64,000 bases of DNA from Kribbella sindirgiensis (GTDB taxonomy: Bacteria > Actinomycetota > Actinomycetes > Propionibacteriales > Kribbellaceae). The number at the start of each line of letters is the position of its first letter. The first letter of the stretch is position 1. The stretch spans positions 1 through 64,000 of the forward strand of contig NZ_SJKA01000023.1 of the NCBI RefSeq assembly GCF_004331435.1. Direction: 5' to 3'. The notes beneath the pieces are model-generated. The model saw only the letters and a list, made by a program, of their open reading frames with translations. It did not search any database and had not been told where the DNA came from. A program made the position numbers and the translations under genes. Of this stretch, positions 1 through 8,271 are shown in pieces.

Positions 1-51
1 CTCATCAACACTCAACACCAACTCGGCCTTCGGCCGCCCAGTCCTAGGCAT
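1..51 (-). CDS. IS630-family transposase, N-terminal fragment (cut by window edge)
   Basis: Seventeen codons run off the left edge on the minus strand and begin with an ATG at 51. The peptide MPRTGRPKAELVLSVDE has the look of the start of actinobacterial IS630-type transposases, where a GRPK-x-LVLS stretch precedes the helix-turn-helix. Only the first 17 residues are visible, so no catalytic DDE residue can be checked. The reading rests on recognition of a short motif; a different DNA-binding protein is possible. The element lies directly upstream of a gene that seems to lack its natural 5' end, which fits an insertion. Confidence 0.55.
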   Translation of the reverse strand, partial: MPRTGRPKAELVLSVDE

Positions 52-97
52 ACAACCCACCCTAGACTTATGTTGCGAATTTCAGAAGCAGGACACT
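1..97 (-). mobile_element. Left edge of a probable IS630-type insertion sequence
   Basis: The transposase start at 51 leaves about 46 bases to the presumed element end. Bases 71-95 are AT-richer than the surroundings and are followed by a TA-containing CTAG at 96-99. IS630 elements carry short leaders before the transposase and insert at TA, so the junction probably lies near 95-99. The other end lies outside the window, so neither the inverted repeat nor the TA duplication can be confirmed. Confidence 0.35.
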
Positions 98-113
98 AGC
101 GCCGCTAGGGCAG

Positions 114-2051
114 TTGCTGCAGGCAAACAACGAGTTGGTACGCCGTACGGCGCGCGAGCAGCTCGAGCTACTCCGTGACGACGACAGCCGGAGCGTCGCG
201 GCCGCCGCGCAGGCGTACCTCGACAACCCGCCACCACCTGTCCGCCCGCAGACGAGCACCACACTGACCACGCCGACGCCTAGACGGACGAGCGGACCGA
301 CGTTCAGCGGAGCGGCGCGAGCGACGGCGAGGCGGTGGCGCGGCCGGTTCCACCTGCCGGATCAGGACTGGCCGCTTCTCGGTCTGGCCGTGATTGCCGC
401 CGCCGCGCAAGTCGTGTGCGCGGTCCTCGCGACACCGCGCATCTGGGAAATGATTGTCGTAGCAGTGCTAGCGGTTGCCGTCGTGCCGGCGGTGATCAGG
501 CTGCGCGCCAACGCGACCTCCTTCGCCGTCGGCCTGGCCGGGCCGGCGCTCCTCTCCACCGCGATGGCGACCGGTTGGATCACGCGCGAACTCCGGTCAG
601 ACCTGCAACCATGGCCGGCGACCTTCTACTTGATCGCGTCCGTGGCGTGGCTGGCCGCCGGCGTCCTCGGTCTGCTGCGAGTCCGCCGTACGCCGCTCTC
701 AAGAAACCCACTGCTCATAGGGCTCGGCGCGGCGGCGGCGCTCCTGGTGCTCGTGATCCTCCTGTACGCCGACCGTCACGCCAGGGTCTTCTCGCTCGAC
801 TCCGACCGCCATATCACCATGCTTCCGCTCTCCGTGGTTGTCCTCTATCTCCTGACCGCTGTGATGGCGATCGCGGGACCGTTGATCCAGTTCAGCCGGG
901 TGTTCTTGATCGGTTGGGTCGTGAGCGGATTCGTGGTTCTGTTCGGTTTCCTGCGGTTCCAGAGCAAAACCGACCTGCAGCAACTCGCCATCATCGCTCT
1001 ACTTACAGTCTGGCTGGCGCTCGGCGTCGCCGCGGTGCGGACAAAGAAGACCGGGAAACCACTCCGGCGCCGGATCATCGCGGCCGTCCTCGTGGCGCCG
1101 GCAGTAGTCGGTGTCGTCGGGATCATCGCCGTACCGTCTGCTCCACGGCCCCCGTCGGCGGTCGGGCTCGCGATCAGCCCGGACGACCGGTTCCTGTACG
1201 CGACCGACGTCGCGAACGGCCGGGTGATGAGGTTCAGTACGACGACACGGGAACGCGTCGGCGATCCGCTCGAGGTCGGCGAGTTCCCGAGCAACCTGAT
1301 CGTCGCGCCCGACGGATCCCGGCTGTACGTCGCCAACGCCAATTCGAACTCGGTCTCGGTGATCGATGCCGCCAACTGGACTGTGGTCGGTCAGCCGATC
1401 GCCGTCGCGCCGGGGCCGACGAAGTTCGCGTTGAGCACTGCGATGCACCGGCTGTTCGTGCTGAGTCAGACGGCGGCGACGATCACCGAGATCGACACGG
1501 AGACTCTGTCGACGGTCGGCGGTCCACTCGCCGCGGGCTCCACCCCGACGGACGTCGCGATCGACGACCGGGGCCGACTCTATGTTTTGTCCAAGGACAG
1601 CGACAACGTTGCGGTCATCGATGCGCAGACCCGGCGGGCGGCCCGGAGTCCGATCGACGTCGGTGACGAGCCACGTGACCTCGTCCCAGGACCCGATGGA
1701 GCGCTCTTTGTCGTCGGGCGTGCGACGTACGAAGTCATCAACACGAAGGTCGGACTGACGAAGCCGACTGAGGTGACGATACCGGCGGAGGTCACAGCGG
1801 GTGCCGTCAGCAACGATGGCAAGCACCTCTATGTGTTCGGGCGGTCTGACAACAAAGATGCTGTCTGGGTGATCGACGTCGGGAAAGGCAAGGTCGTCGG
1901 CTCTCTGATCGAGAACCTGGGGTTGCCGTCGCGGATTGCGGTCAGCCCGGACGGGCAGCGGATCTATCTGAGTCGGTTCTTCGAGCCTGGGATCGACGTG
2001 CTCGACAGCTCCGGACCCAAGCAGATCGGGATCATCGACACGAACGGCTGA
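114..2051 (+). CDS. Multi-pass membrane protein with C-terminal YVTN beta-propeller, probably 5'-truncated
   Basis: The 645-residue product has a short helical N-terminus, a Pro/Thr-rich linker at about 40-65, seven or eight hydrophobic segments at about 78-345 and then a domain of repeated strands with YAT/YVAN, VIDA and PDG-LYV motifs at about 350-640. This is the pattern of YVTN/NHL-type beta-propellers that usually lie outside the cytoplasm. The start is a TTG without a clear ribosome site. The frame stays open upstream to a TAG at 63, and the first 40 residues look like the tail of a helical domain rather than a true N-terminus. I infer that the adjacent IS630-like element removed the 5' part. 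Function is unknown. Confidence 0.7.
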   Translation: MLQANNELVRRTAREQLELLRDDDSRSVAAAAQAYLDNPPPPVRPQTSTTLTTPTPRRTSGPTFSGAARATARRWRGRFHLPDQDWPLLGLAVIAAAAQVVCAVLATPRIWEMIVVAVLAVAVVPAVIRLRANATSFAVGLAGPALLSTAMATGWITRELRSDLQPWPATFYLIASVAWLAAGVLGLLRVRRTPLSRNPLLIGLGAAAALLVLVILLYADRHARVFSLDSDRHITMLPLSVVVLYLLTAVMAIAGPLIQFSRVFLIGWVVSGFVVLFGFLRFQSKTDLQQLAIIALLTVWLALGVAAVRTKKTGKPLRRRIIAAVLVAPAVVGVVGIIAVPSAPRPPSAVGLAISPDDRFLYATDVANGRVMRFSTTTRERVGDPLEVGEFPSNLIVAPDGSRLYVANANSNSVSVIDAANWTVVGQPIAVAPGPTKFALSTAMHRLFVLSQTAATITEIDTETLSTVGGPLAAGSTPTDVAIDDRGRLYVLSKDSDNVAVIDAQTRRAARSPIDVGDEPRDLVPGPDGALFVVGRATYEVINTKVGLTKPTEVTIPAEVTAGAVSNDGKHLYVFGRSDNKDAVWVIDVGKGKVVGSLIENLGLPSRIAVSPDGQRIYLSRFFEPGIDVLDSSGPKQIGIIDTNG

Positions 2052-2078
2052 AAGGCCGGGCCCGTGGGCCCGGCCTTT
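2051..2078. terminator. Bidirectional hairpin terminator
   Basis: A perfect 13-bp inverted repeat (arms 2051-2063 and 2066-2078, core GGCCGGGCCC) sits between two convergent genes and begins at the stop codon of the left one. It carries AAA and TTT at its outer ends, so it can act in both directions. Confidence 0.85.
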
Positions 2079-2086
2079 CGGTTGGA

Positions 2087-3217
2087 TCAGAGGTTGCGGA
2101 AGAACGTGCGGAGGTCCGCGGTGACTTCTTCGGGGCGTTCGAGGGAGGCGAAGTGGCCGCCCTTGTCGAAGGTGGACCAGTGCACGATGTTGGTGTTGTC
2201 GCGGTCGGCGAGCGGGCGGATGGTCTTGAAGTCGTCGGCGAAGACAGCGACGCCGGTCGGGGCGTGGTTGAGCTGCGGTTCGGCGCCGGAGTTCGCTTCC
2301 TCGTAGTGGTAGCGGCCGGCCGCGGCGGAGGTGTTCGTGAACCAGTACAGCGAGACCTCGGTGAGGATCTGGTCCTGGGTGACCAGGCTGGTGCCGTTGC
2401 CGAAGTTGTTGAAGAGCTCGTTCCAGGCGAGCTGCCCGACCGGCGAGTCGGAGATGCCGACGGCAACGGTCTGCGGGCGGGTCGAGTTGATCGCGTTGTA
2501 CCCGCCGACCGACTGGAACCACTGCAGGTGCTCGAGCGCCGCGTAGTCCGCCGGCGTGAACTTCTCGAACTCGGACGGGTCGCCCGACGGGAACGAGAAC
2601 AGCTGCAGGACGTGCAGTCCGAGGAAGCCTTCAGGGTTCAGTACGCCGAGCTCACGCGAGATCATCGCGCCGCCGTCGGACCCGTGCGCGCCGTACGACG
2701 TGTAGCCGAGCCGCCGCATCAACGTGTCGTAGGTGCGCGCCACCCGGGCCATCGTCCAGCCCCGGTCGACCAGCGGCGTACTGAAGGCGAAGCCCGGCAT
2801 CGACGGTACGACGACCGAGAACGCGTCCTCCGCGGATCCGCCGTACGCGACCGGGTCGGTCAGTGGGCCGATCATGTCGAGGAAGTCGACGAACGAGCCC
2901 GGGTAGGTGTGCAGCAGGAGCAGCGGCGTGGCGCCCTCGACCGCGGACGGTACGTGAATGAAGTGCACGGTCTGGCCGTCGATCTCGGTCAGGTAGTGCG
3001 GGAACTCGTTCATCCGGGCCTCCTGCGCCCGCCAGTCGAACTCGTTCTGCCAGCGGTCGACCATCTCGGCGAGGTAGTGGTTCGGGGTACCGAGGTCCCA
3101 GTTGTCGCCCGGGGCGGCCTCGGGGAGCCGGGTCCGCGCGAGGCGGTTCTGCAGGTCGTCCAGGTCGGCCTGGTCGATCTTGACGGTGAAGGACCGGATG
3201 CTCTCGTTCTTGTTCAT
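2087..3217 (-). CDS. Epoxide hydrolase, alpha/beta-hydrolase with EHN domain
   Basis: The 376-residue protein starts with an epoxide-hydrolase N-terminal domain (about 8-115, ending in the HTYPGSF version of the HGxP oxyanion motif) followed by an alpha/beta-hydrolase core. The nucleophile is expected at D181 in HGSDGG, replacing the usual GGDWG. A C-terminal GHFASLE supplies the catalytic histidine, and two tyrosines typical of the cap are present. Such cytosolic enzymes open epoxides to diols; the natural substrate cannot be told. The start at MNKNESIRSF fits the family length. The gene is divergent from a WYL regulator with only 55 bases between them, which suggests regulation by that protein. 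Confidence 0.88.
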   Translation of the reverse strand: MNKNESIRSFTVKIDQADLDDLQNRLARTRLPEAAPGDNWDLGTPNHYLAEMVDRWQNEFDWRAQEARMNEFPHYLTEIDGQTVHFIHVPSAVEGATPLLLLHTYPGSFVDFLDMIGPLTDPVAYGGSAEDAFSVVVPSMPGFAFSTPLVDRGWTMARVARTYDTLMRRLGYTSYGAHGSDGGAMISRELGVLNPEGFLGLHVLQLFSFPSGDPSEFEKFTPADYAALEHLQWFQSVGGYNAINSTRPQTVAVGISDSPVGQLAWNELFNNFGNGTSLVTQDQILTEVSLYWFTNTSAAAGRYHYEEANSGAEPQLNHAPTGVAVFADDFKTIRPLADRDNTNIVHWSTFDKGGHFASLERPEEVTADLRTFFRNL

Positions 3218-3272
3218 GGCTCTACCGTAGAATCCGTATAGGAACATTAGATTCCTAATTAGGAGACTTCTT
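3218..3272. promoter_or_regulatory. Shared promoter/operator with nested palindromes
   Basis: This 55-base AT-rich gap serves two divergent genes. It holds TAGGAA-N7-TTCCTA (3239-3257) and an overlapping perfect palindrome CCTAATTAGG (3254-3263), which also overlaps the AGGAG ribosome site (3261-3265) of the regulator. This layout suits an autoregulatory operator. The binding protein is inferred, not shown. Confidence 0.6.
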
Positions 3273-4286
3273 TTGCTCGAGACTTCGCAGCGTTTGCTAG
3301 CACTGCTAGCGCTTCTGCAGACGCGCCCGGCGTGGACCGGCTCCGAGCTGGCGGAGCGGCTCGAGGTGACGACGCGGACGGTGCGGAACGACATCGACCG
3401 GCTGCGCGAGCTCGGGTACCCGGTCGACGCCACGCGCGGTCCGGCCGGCCACTACCAGCTCGGCGTCGGCGCGAAGCTCCCGCCGCTGCTGCTCGACGAC
3501 GAGGAAGCGGTCGCCGTCGCCGTCGGACTGCGGACCGGCGCGGGCGTCGTCGGTATGGGGGAGAGCAGCGTCCGCGCGCTGACCAAGCTCCAGCAGGTCC
3601 TCCCGCACCGTCTGCAGCGGCAGGTCAACGCGATCAACAGGGCGATGGAGAAGGGCCCCGACAACACGCGGTCGAACGTCGACGCTCCCGAGATCGATCC
3701 CGCCGTACTGTCGACGATCGCGGCCTGCATCCGGGACGAGCACTATCTGCGTTTCGAGTACGTCGTACCGGAGGGCGACTCGATGTACAAGGCCGGGTCG
3801 GGGGTGGGGCGGGACCTGCCGATCCTTGTCGAGCCGTACCGGTTGGTGAGCTGGCACGGGTACTGGCATCTCGTGGCGCGGGACGAGCAGGCGGTGTGGC
3901 ACTCGTACCGGGTCGACTGGATGTCGTTGCGGATGGCAACAGGCCGGCGGTATCAGCCGCGGCCGATGACCGATGAGGCGTACACCGATTTCGTACTGCG
4001 TGACGTCGCGTCGACCGGGTGGAAGGTGCATGCGCGGATCACGGTGTACGCGCCCGCGCAGGAGGTGCTGTCGCGGATCCATGCCGCAGTCGGGATCGTG
4101 GAGTCGGTCGACGACAACACCAGCGTCCTGGTCACGGGCGCTGACTCCCTCGAGACGATCGCCGTCTACATCGGGATGCTTGGGCTCGACTTCCATGTCA
4201 GTGGTCCACCCGCGCTTGTCACCCACCTTCGGACCGTGGGCGAGCGGTACTTGAAGGCGATTGATGGACCTAACGACAGGACGTAG
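3273..4286 (+). CDS. HTH-WYL domain transcriptional regulator (YafY/DeoR-like)
   Basis: The protein has 337 residues. A winged helix-turn-helix lies at about 5-60 (GSELAERLEV then TRTVRNDIDRL) and a WYL ligand-sensing domain at about 150-320, with SWHGYWHLVARD matching the family signature. WYL regulators sense small molecules or nucleic acids and commonly control the gene divergent from them, here the epoxide hydrolase. The start is TTG, chosen because AGGAG lies seven bases upstream. The last codons form part of an inverted repeat shared with the convergent response-regulator gene. Confidence 0.85.
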   Translation: MLETSQRLLALLALLQTRPAWTGSELAERLEVTTRTVRNDIDRLRELGYPVDATRGPAGHYQLGVGAKLPPLLLDDEEAVAVAVGLRTGAGVVGMGESSVRALTKLQQVLPHRLQRQVNAINRAMEKGPDNTRSNVDAPEIDPAVLSTIAACIRDEHYLRFEYVVPEGDSMYKAGSGVGRDLPILVEPYRLVSWHGYWHLVARDEQAVWHSYRVDWMSLRMATGRRYQPRPMTDEAYTDFVLRDVASTGWKVHARITVYAPAQEVLSRIHAAVGIVESVDDNTSVLVTGADSLETIAVYIGMLGLDFHVSGPPALVTHLRTVGERYLKAIDGPNDRT

Positions 4287-4363
4287 TCGGCGGAACTGGG
4301 CGCGGGCGGGGGAGCTCAGGCGGGCGCGAGTGCCGGCCGTTCGACTACGTCCTGTCCTTAGGT
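4268..4363. terminator. Long-loop inverted repeat joining two convergent gene ends
   Basis: Arms 4268-4289 and 4342-4363 match over 22 bases with one mismatch (15 perfect, core GACAGGACGTAG). Each arm covers the stop codon of one of two convergent genes, so both proteins end in the same DRT. The 52-base loop is GC-rich. It may act as a bidirectional transcription end, but it lacks a U-tract and could be the scar of a small inverted duplication. Confidence 0.45.
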
Positions 4364-4992
4364 ACCCCGAGACCGGCGTTGCGGGCTTGGATTATGGCGG
4401 TGGAGCGGTCGGCTGTGCCCAGTTTGGTGAAGATGGTGGAGACGTTGTTGGCGACGGTTTTCGGGGCCAGGTCGAGGCGGGTGGCGATCGCGGGGTTGGA
4501 GAGGCCGGCGGCCAGCAGGTCCAGGATCTCGCGTTCGCGGGTGGTGAGTTCGGGGAACGGGTCGGTGGGTGGTGGGGCGGCGAAGAACGTGAGGACGCGG
4601 CGGGCTACGCCGGGGCCGAAGATCGCTTCGCCGGCGGCTACGGCGCGGATGGCGCGGGCGATCTCCTCCTGTTCGGCGCCTTTGACGAGGTAGCCGCGGG
4701 CGCCGGCGCGCATCGCGGCGAAGACCGAGTCGTCGTCCTCGAACATGGTGAGGACCAGGACGGCGACTTCCGGTGCGGAGCGGGTCAGTTCGCGGGTGGC
4801 GGCGAAACCGTCGAGGTCGGGCATTTGGAGGTCGAGTACGGCGACGTCGGGGCGGGTCGTGACGACCTCGCGAATCGCTTCGCGGCCGGTCGCCGCGACA
4901 CCGACGACCTCGATCCCGGGCAGCGAACTGAGGAGGGCTGCCAGCCCGGCTCGAACCACTGGGTGGTCGTCGGCCAGCACTACCCGGATCAC
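4345..4992 (-). CDS. NarL/FixJ-type response regulator (LuxR HTH)
   Basis: The 215-residue protein has a receiver domain (about 1-120) with acidic pair D8-D9, phospho-acceptor D54 in AVLDLQMPD and the conserved lysine in YLVKGA. A LuxR-type HTH follows at about 147-205 (LTTREREILDLLAAGLSN and KTVANNV). It is the DNA-binding partner of the upstream sensor kinase; the two genes overlap by GTGA, which indicates translational coupling. The GTG start is set by a GGAGG six bases away. Targets are unknown, but the divergent membrane-protein operon at 7133 is a natural candidate. Confidence 0.92.
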   Translation of the reverse strand: MIRVVLADDHPVVRAGLAALLSSLPGIEVVGVAATGREAIREVVTTRPDVAVLDLQMPDLDGFAATRELTRSAPEVAVLVLTMFEDDDSVFAAMRAGARGYLVKGAEQEEIARAIRAVAAGEAIFGPGVARRVLTFFAAPPPTDPFPELTTREREILDLLAAGLSNPAIATRLDLAPKTVANNVSTIFTKLGTADRSTAIIQARNAGLGVPKDRT

Positions 4993-6977
4993 CTGACCTC
5001 CAAGGACAGATCGGCGGAGGGAGCGGTGTGGGTGGGGAGGGGGAAGTGGGCTTGGACTTGGCCGCCGGTGGGGGTGGGGCCGGCTTCGAAGGTGCCGCCT
5101 AGTTCGGCGGCGCGTTCTTGCATGGCTTGGAGCCCGACGCCTGGTTGCCAGGGGGCGGTTGGTGGGCCGTCGTCGGTGATCTTGATCTCCAGTTGGTTCT
5201 CGCATCGCAGGGTGAGTACGGCGGATGTCGCCCGTGCGTGCCGTACGACGTTTGTGAGGGCCTCGGTCGCGATGCGGTACGCCGCGACCTCCAGCGCGGC
5301 CGGCAGCGTCGGCAGACCGGAGGCTGAGACCACGACGCGGATCGCGGTGCCGTCGGCGCGGATCGACATCTGGTCGGCTCGTTGTTGCAGGGCGCCGAGC
5401 AGGCCGAGTTCGTCCAGGGCCGGAGGACGTAGGTCGTCCACGAGGCGTCGTACGTCGGCGATCGCGGAGCGGGTGTCGGCGCGCAGACGCGCGAGGAGCT
5501 CAACGGCTCGCGACGTGTCGGTCGTGATGAGGTTGGCCGCCGCGTCCGCGGAGAACGCGACTCCTGTGAGCGTCGGCCCCAGGCCGTCGTGCAGATCCCG
5601 CCGCAGCCGGCGCCGTTCTTCCTCCCGCGCGGACACGAGCTTCTCCCGCGACGACTGCAACTCCGCCGACAACCGCGTCGCATGCACAGCCACCGCCAGC
5701 GGTACGGCGACCAGCCCGAGCACACTCCGATCAGCCGAAGACAACCCCGACTCACCCGACCGCAGGCCAACCACCAGCGTCCCCACCACCTCACCGCCGT
5801 ACGACAGCTCAAGCTGTACGACGGAACTCGCGACGGAGCCGTCCGCGATGACTCGGTCGTCGACGACTAGTGCGGCGTACGGCAGGCGGAGGGCCGAACG
5901 GATCGCTGCTACTACGCCAGGGAGGCCAGCGGACAGCTGTTCGCCGACGCGGGATGCGACGCGGGCCGGGTCGTGGCGGTCGCCGTAGAGGGCTCGGTCG
6001 ACCAGCTGCTGAAGGCGGGGCAGGACCGGCGCGATGATCAGTGCCACGAACACGGTGACCGCGGCCGATCGTCCGACCTGGGACGCGATCAGCGAGTCGA
6101 GTAGCGCGACCAGCGCCGCATAGCTGCCGATGGCAACCAGCGACAGCAGTGCCCACGTCAACGCACGCGAGACGACCAGCCGGATATCGAGCAGCTGGTA
6201 GCGGACGATCGCGACCGCGACCGCGATCGGGATCAGCGGAATCGCCAGCAGGACAAGGATCGGCGTGCCGGCGACAAATGCCCAGGGCGTGATGAAGAGC
6301 ACCGCGATCACCGAGGCCAGCAGCAGCCAGAGCAGTTGCCGGCGGCCCGTTTCGTCGGCGCGGCGGTAACGGATGGCGAGGCAGACCAGAGCCACCAGGA
6401 TCGCGACCAGGTTGCGCACCTCGGTCGCTGTCCACAGTGGTTGCAGGGCGTCGAAGTCGCGCAGGGTCAACAGGCCGCGCGGCAGTGCGGGGGAGACCGA
6501 CTCGCCGCTGCCGGACATCTCCAGCACGAAGAGCGGCGAGGTCGCGATGATCCCGATCGCGGCCCAGCGCCAGCGCGGGGACAACAATCGGCCGTCGGGG
6601 AACAGCAGCAGCGCGAGCGGCAGGAACAGGCCGATCGACCACGGCCAAGCCGCCAGCGAGACGGTGACGAGGATCTGCTGGGCGAGTTCGCTGTGCACCA
6701 GGTTCGCGAGGGCGTCGGCGAACGGCGTCGTGGCGTGCCCGATTCCGTCCGCGAGGAACAGCCAGCCGATCGGGTTGGCCGGCCGGTGCCAGGCGATCAC
6801 CGCGCCGCACAGACCGAAGGTGAGGCCCATCAGGCCGTTCGTCACGACGAAGCCGTCGACCAGTTCGGTCCAGCCCCAGCCCGCGGACAGGGCGTAGACG
6901 ACGGCGAAAGTCACCTCGGCGACCACCAGACCGGCCAGCGCGCCGGCCAGGCCGCGGCGGTTCACGGAGGTTCTCAT
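4989..6977 (-). CDS. DesK-type sensor histidine kinase, multi-pass
   Basis: The 662-residue protein has many hydrophobic segments (about 10-330, in two blocks), then a GAF-like region, a HisKA_3 dimerisation helix with the phospho-accepting histidine at H463 in RRDLHDGLG, and an ATP-binding domain with an EALTNVVRHA N-box, ITDDG and GVGLQAMQERA. This is the layout of actinobacterial DesK-like kinases that pair with NarL-type regulators. The start MRTSVNRRGL was chosen because it precedes the first membrane segment; the open frame upstream looks non-coding. The stop overlaps the regulator start by four bases. No signal can be assigned. Confidence 0.9.
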   Translation of the reverse strand: MRTSVNRRGLAGALAGLVVAEVTFAVVYALSAGWGWTELVDGFVVTNGLMGLTFGLCGAVIAWHRPANPIGWLFLADGIGHATTPFADALANLVHSELAQQILVTVSLAAWPWSIGLFLPLALLLFPDGRLLSPRWRWAAIGIIATSPLFVLEMSGSGESVSPALPRGLLTLRDFDALQPLWTATEVRNLVAILVALVCLAIRYRRADETGRRQLLWLLLASVIAVLFITPWAFVAGTPILVLLAIPLIPIAVAVAIVRYQLLDIRLVVSRALTWALLSLVAIGSYAALVALLDSLIASQVGRSAAVTVFVALIIAPVLPRLQQLVDRALYGDRHDPARVASRVGEQLSAGLPGVVAAIRSALRLPYAALVVDDRVIADGSVASSVVQLELSYGGEVVGTLVVGLRSGESGLSSADRSVLGLVAVPLAVAVHATRLSAELQSSREKLVSAREEERRRLRRDLHDGLGPTLTGVAFSADAAANLITTDTSRAVELLARLRADTRSAIADVRRLVDDLRPPALDELGLLGALQQRADQMSIRADGTAIRVVVSASGLPTLPAALEVAAYRIATEALTNVVRHARATSAVLTLRCENQLEIKITDDGPPTAPWQPGVGLQAMQERAAELGGTFEAGPTPTGGQVQAHFPLPTHTAPSADLSLEVR

Positions 6978-7132
6978 ACCGGCAGTGTGCGCCCGGAAGG
7001 TTCCCGGCGTCTCGGGAACACGATCCCGGATCGGTCGGGGAATCGCCTGCCCGCGCGGGATCGGACGCCCAGGCGGACGGTACGGCGCCCGGGCGACGGT
7101 GGTGGCCAACACCGAAACAAGGGGGTAGGGAG

Positions 7133-7477
7133 ATGTACAGATTCGGCCTAGCACTGCTCGGACTGCTAGCACTGCTGGACATCGCGACGCCGCTTCTCAC
7201 CGACGGGGATCACCCGCCGATGAGTGTGGCGATCGGAGCCGCGGTGGCCGGGCTGATCAGCCTGGTGCTGGTCGGGCTCGCCTGGCGCGGGCGGCGGTGG
7301 GCGCTGGCGCCGCTGATCACGCTGCGGCTGGCGTCGGCGCTGCTCGCCGTACCGGCGTTCTTCGCGTCCGACGTACCGGCTGCCGCGGTCGCCGCGGCCG
7401 GGTTCGGAGTCGCTGCGACGGTCGTCGGCGTGATCGCCGTACTGCTGCCGAAGCGCGAGTTGGTAGGTGCGCGATGA
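7133..7477 (+). CDS. Small four-helix membrane protein
   Basis: The 114-residue protein is almost wholly hydrophobic, with four predicted membrane segments and a short basic tail. No family is recognised. It starts at ATG after a purine-rich GGGGGTAGGGAG ribosome site. It is divergent from the sensor kinase across a 155-base gap and overlaps the next gene by ATGA, so the two membrane proteins are probably made together. Their location suggests they belong to the regulon of the two-component pair, but this is inference. Confidence 0.75.
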   Translation: MYRFGLALLGLLALLDIATPLLTDGDHPPMSVAIGAAVAGLISLVLVGLAWRGRRWALAPLITLRLASALLAVPAFFASDVPAAAVAAAGFGVAATVVGVIAVLLPKRELVGAR

Positions 7478-8157
7478 CGCAGACGATCAGCCGTACGACG
7501 CGCGCCGATGTCCGCCCGGTGTGGCGGTGGGCCGCCGCGCTGATCCTGCCGATCGGGCCTGCCGCGGTGGCGCTGCTCCGGTTCCTGCTGCCGTACGACA
7601 CCGCGGACGACGTCTCGACGATCACCGGCAAGATCGTCGGCAACCTTGATCGCAGTTCGACGATCCTCTGGCTGTCGTACATCGCGCTGGTCACGCTGGT
7701 GCCGGGCGTGTACTTCGTCGGCCGGCTCGCTCGCCGGGGCGCGCCGTGGCTGACCGGAATCGCTGTGTTCCTGATGGTCCCGGGCTACTTGTCCCTGCCC
7801 TGGCTGGCGTCCAGCGACGTGTTCACCTGGTCGGCGGGTACGGCGGGTGTCGATCAGGCGACGATCACGAGGATCGCCGACGTCACGCACGGCTCGGTGG
7901 ATGTGGCGGCGACGGTGTTCGTGGTCGGTCACGTCCTCGGCACCATCCTGCTCGGAATCGCGATGTGGCGTTCCGGGGTCGGCGGCCGATGGGCCGCGGT
8001 GGCGGTCGCGATCTCGCAGCCGCTGCACCTGATCTCGGTGATCATCAGCAGTCACCCGCTGGACCTGGTCGGCTGGGGACTGCAGGCGGCCGGTTTCGCC
8101 GCGGTGGGGTGGGCGATCCTCCGGATGCCGAACGACGAATGGCAGCCACTGCCCTGA
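7474..8157 (+). CDS. Integral membrane protein, unknown function
   Basis: This 227-residue protein has about six membrane segments. Its start overlaps the stop of the preceding small membrane gene by four bases (ATGA). The sequence resembles actinobacterial integral membrane proteins of unknown role that are often found beside two-component systems. There are no recognisable catalytic or transport motifs. The start MTQTISRTTR was chosen from the overlap; an upstream extension would run through the previous gene. Confidence 0.75.
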   Translation: MTQTISRTTRADVRPVWRWAAALILPIGPAAVALLRFLLPYDTADDVSTITGKIVGNLDRSSTILWLSYIALVTLVPGVYFVGRLARRGAPWLTGIAVFLMVPGYLSLPWLASSDVFTWSAGTAGVDQATITRIADVTHGSVDVAATVFVVGHVLGTILLGIAMWRSGVGGRWAAVAVAISQPLHLISVIISSHPLDLVGWGLQAAGFAAVGWAILRMPNDEWQPLP

Positions 8158-8271
8158 AGGCGGGCCCCTGAACAATAGCCACACGGAATGCAGGACTACC
8201 GTTGCGTACCGTGAATTGGTCGCGTTTCTCCCAGCCCCGTGGCAGCATTCTCGGATTGGGGGATGGGGATT

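Noticed and set aside
999..2522. Long minus-strand frame opposite the propeller gene
   Set aside because: It is rich in Arg, Asp and Pro, spans two real genes and the terminator, and has no recognisable motif; it is a shadow frame of GC-rich DNA.
4261..5988. 575-codon plus-strand frame across the two-component genes
   Set aside because: Both opposite genes have complete domain signatures; this frame is Gly/Arg/Ser-rich and lacks any motif.
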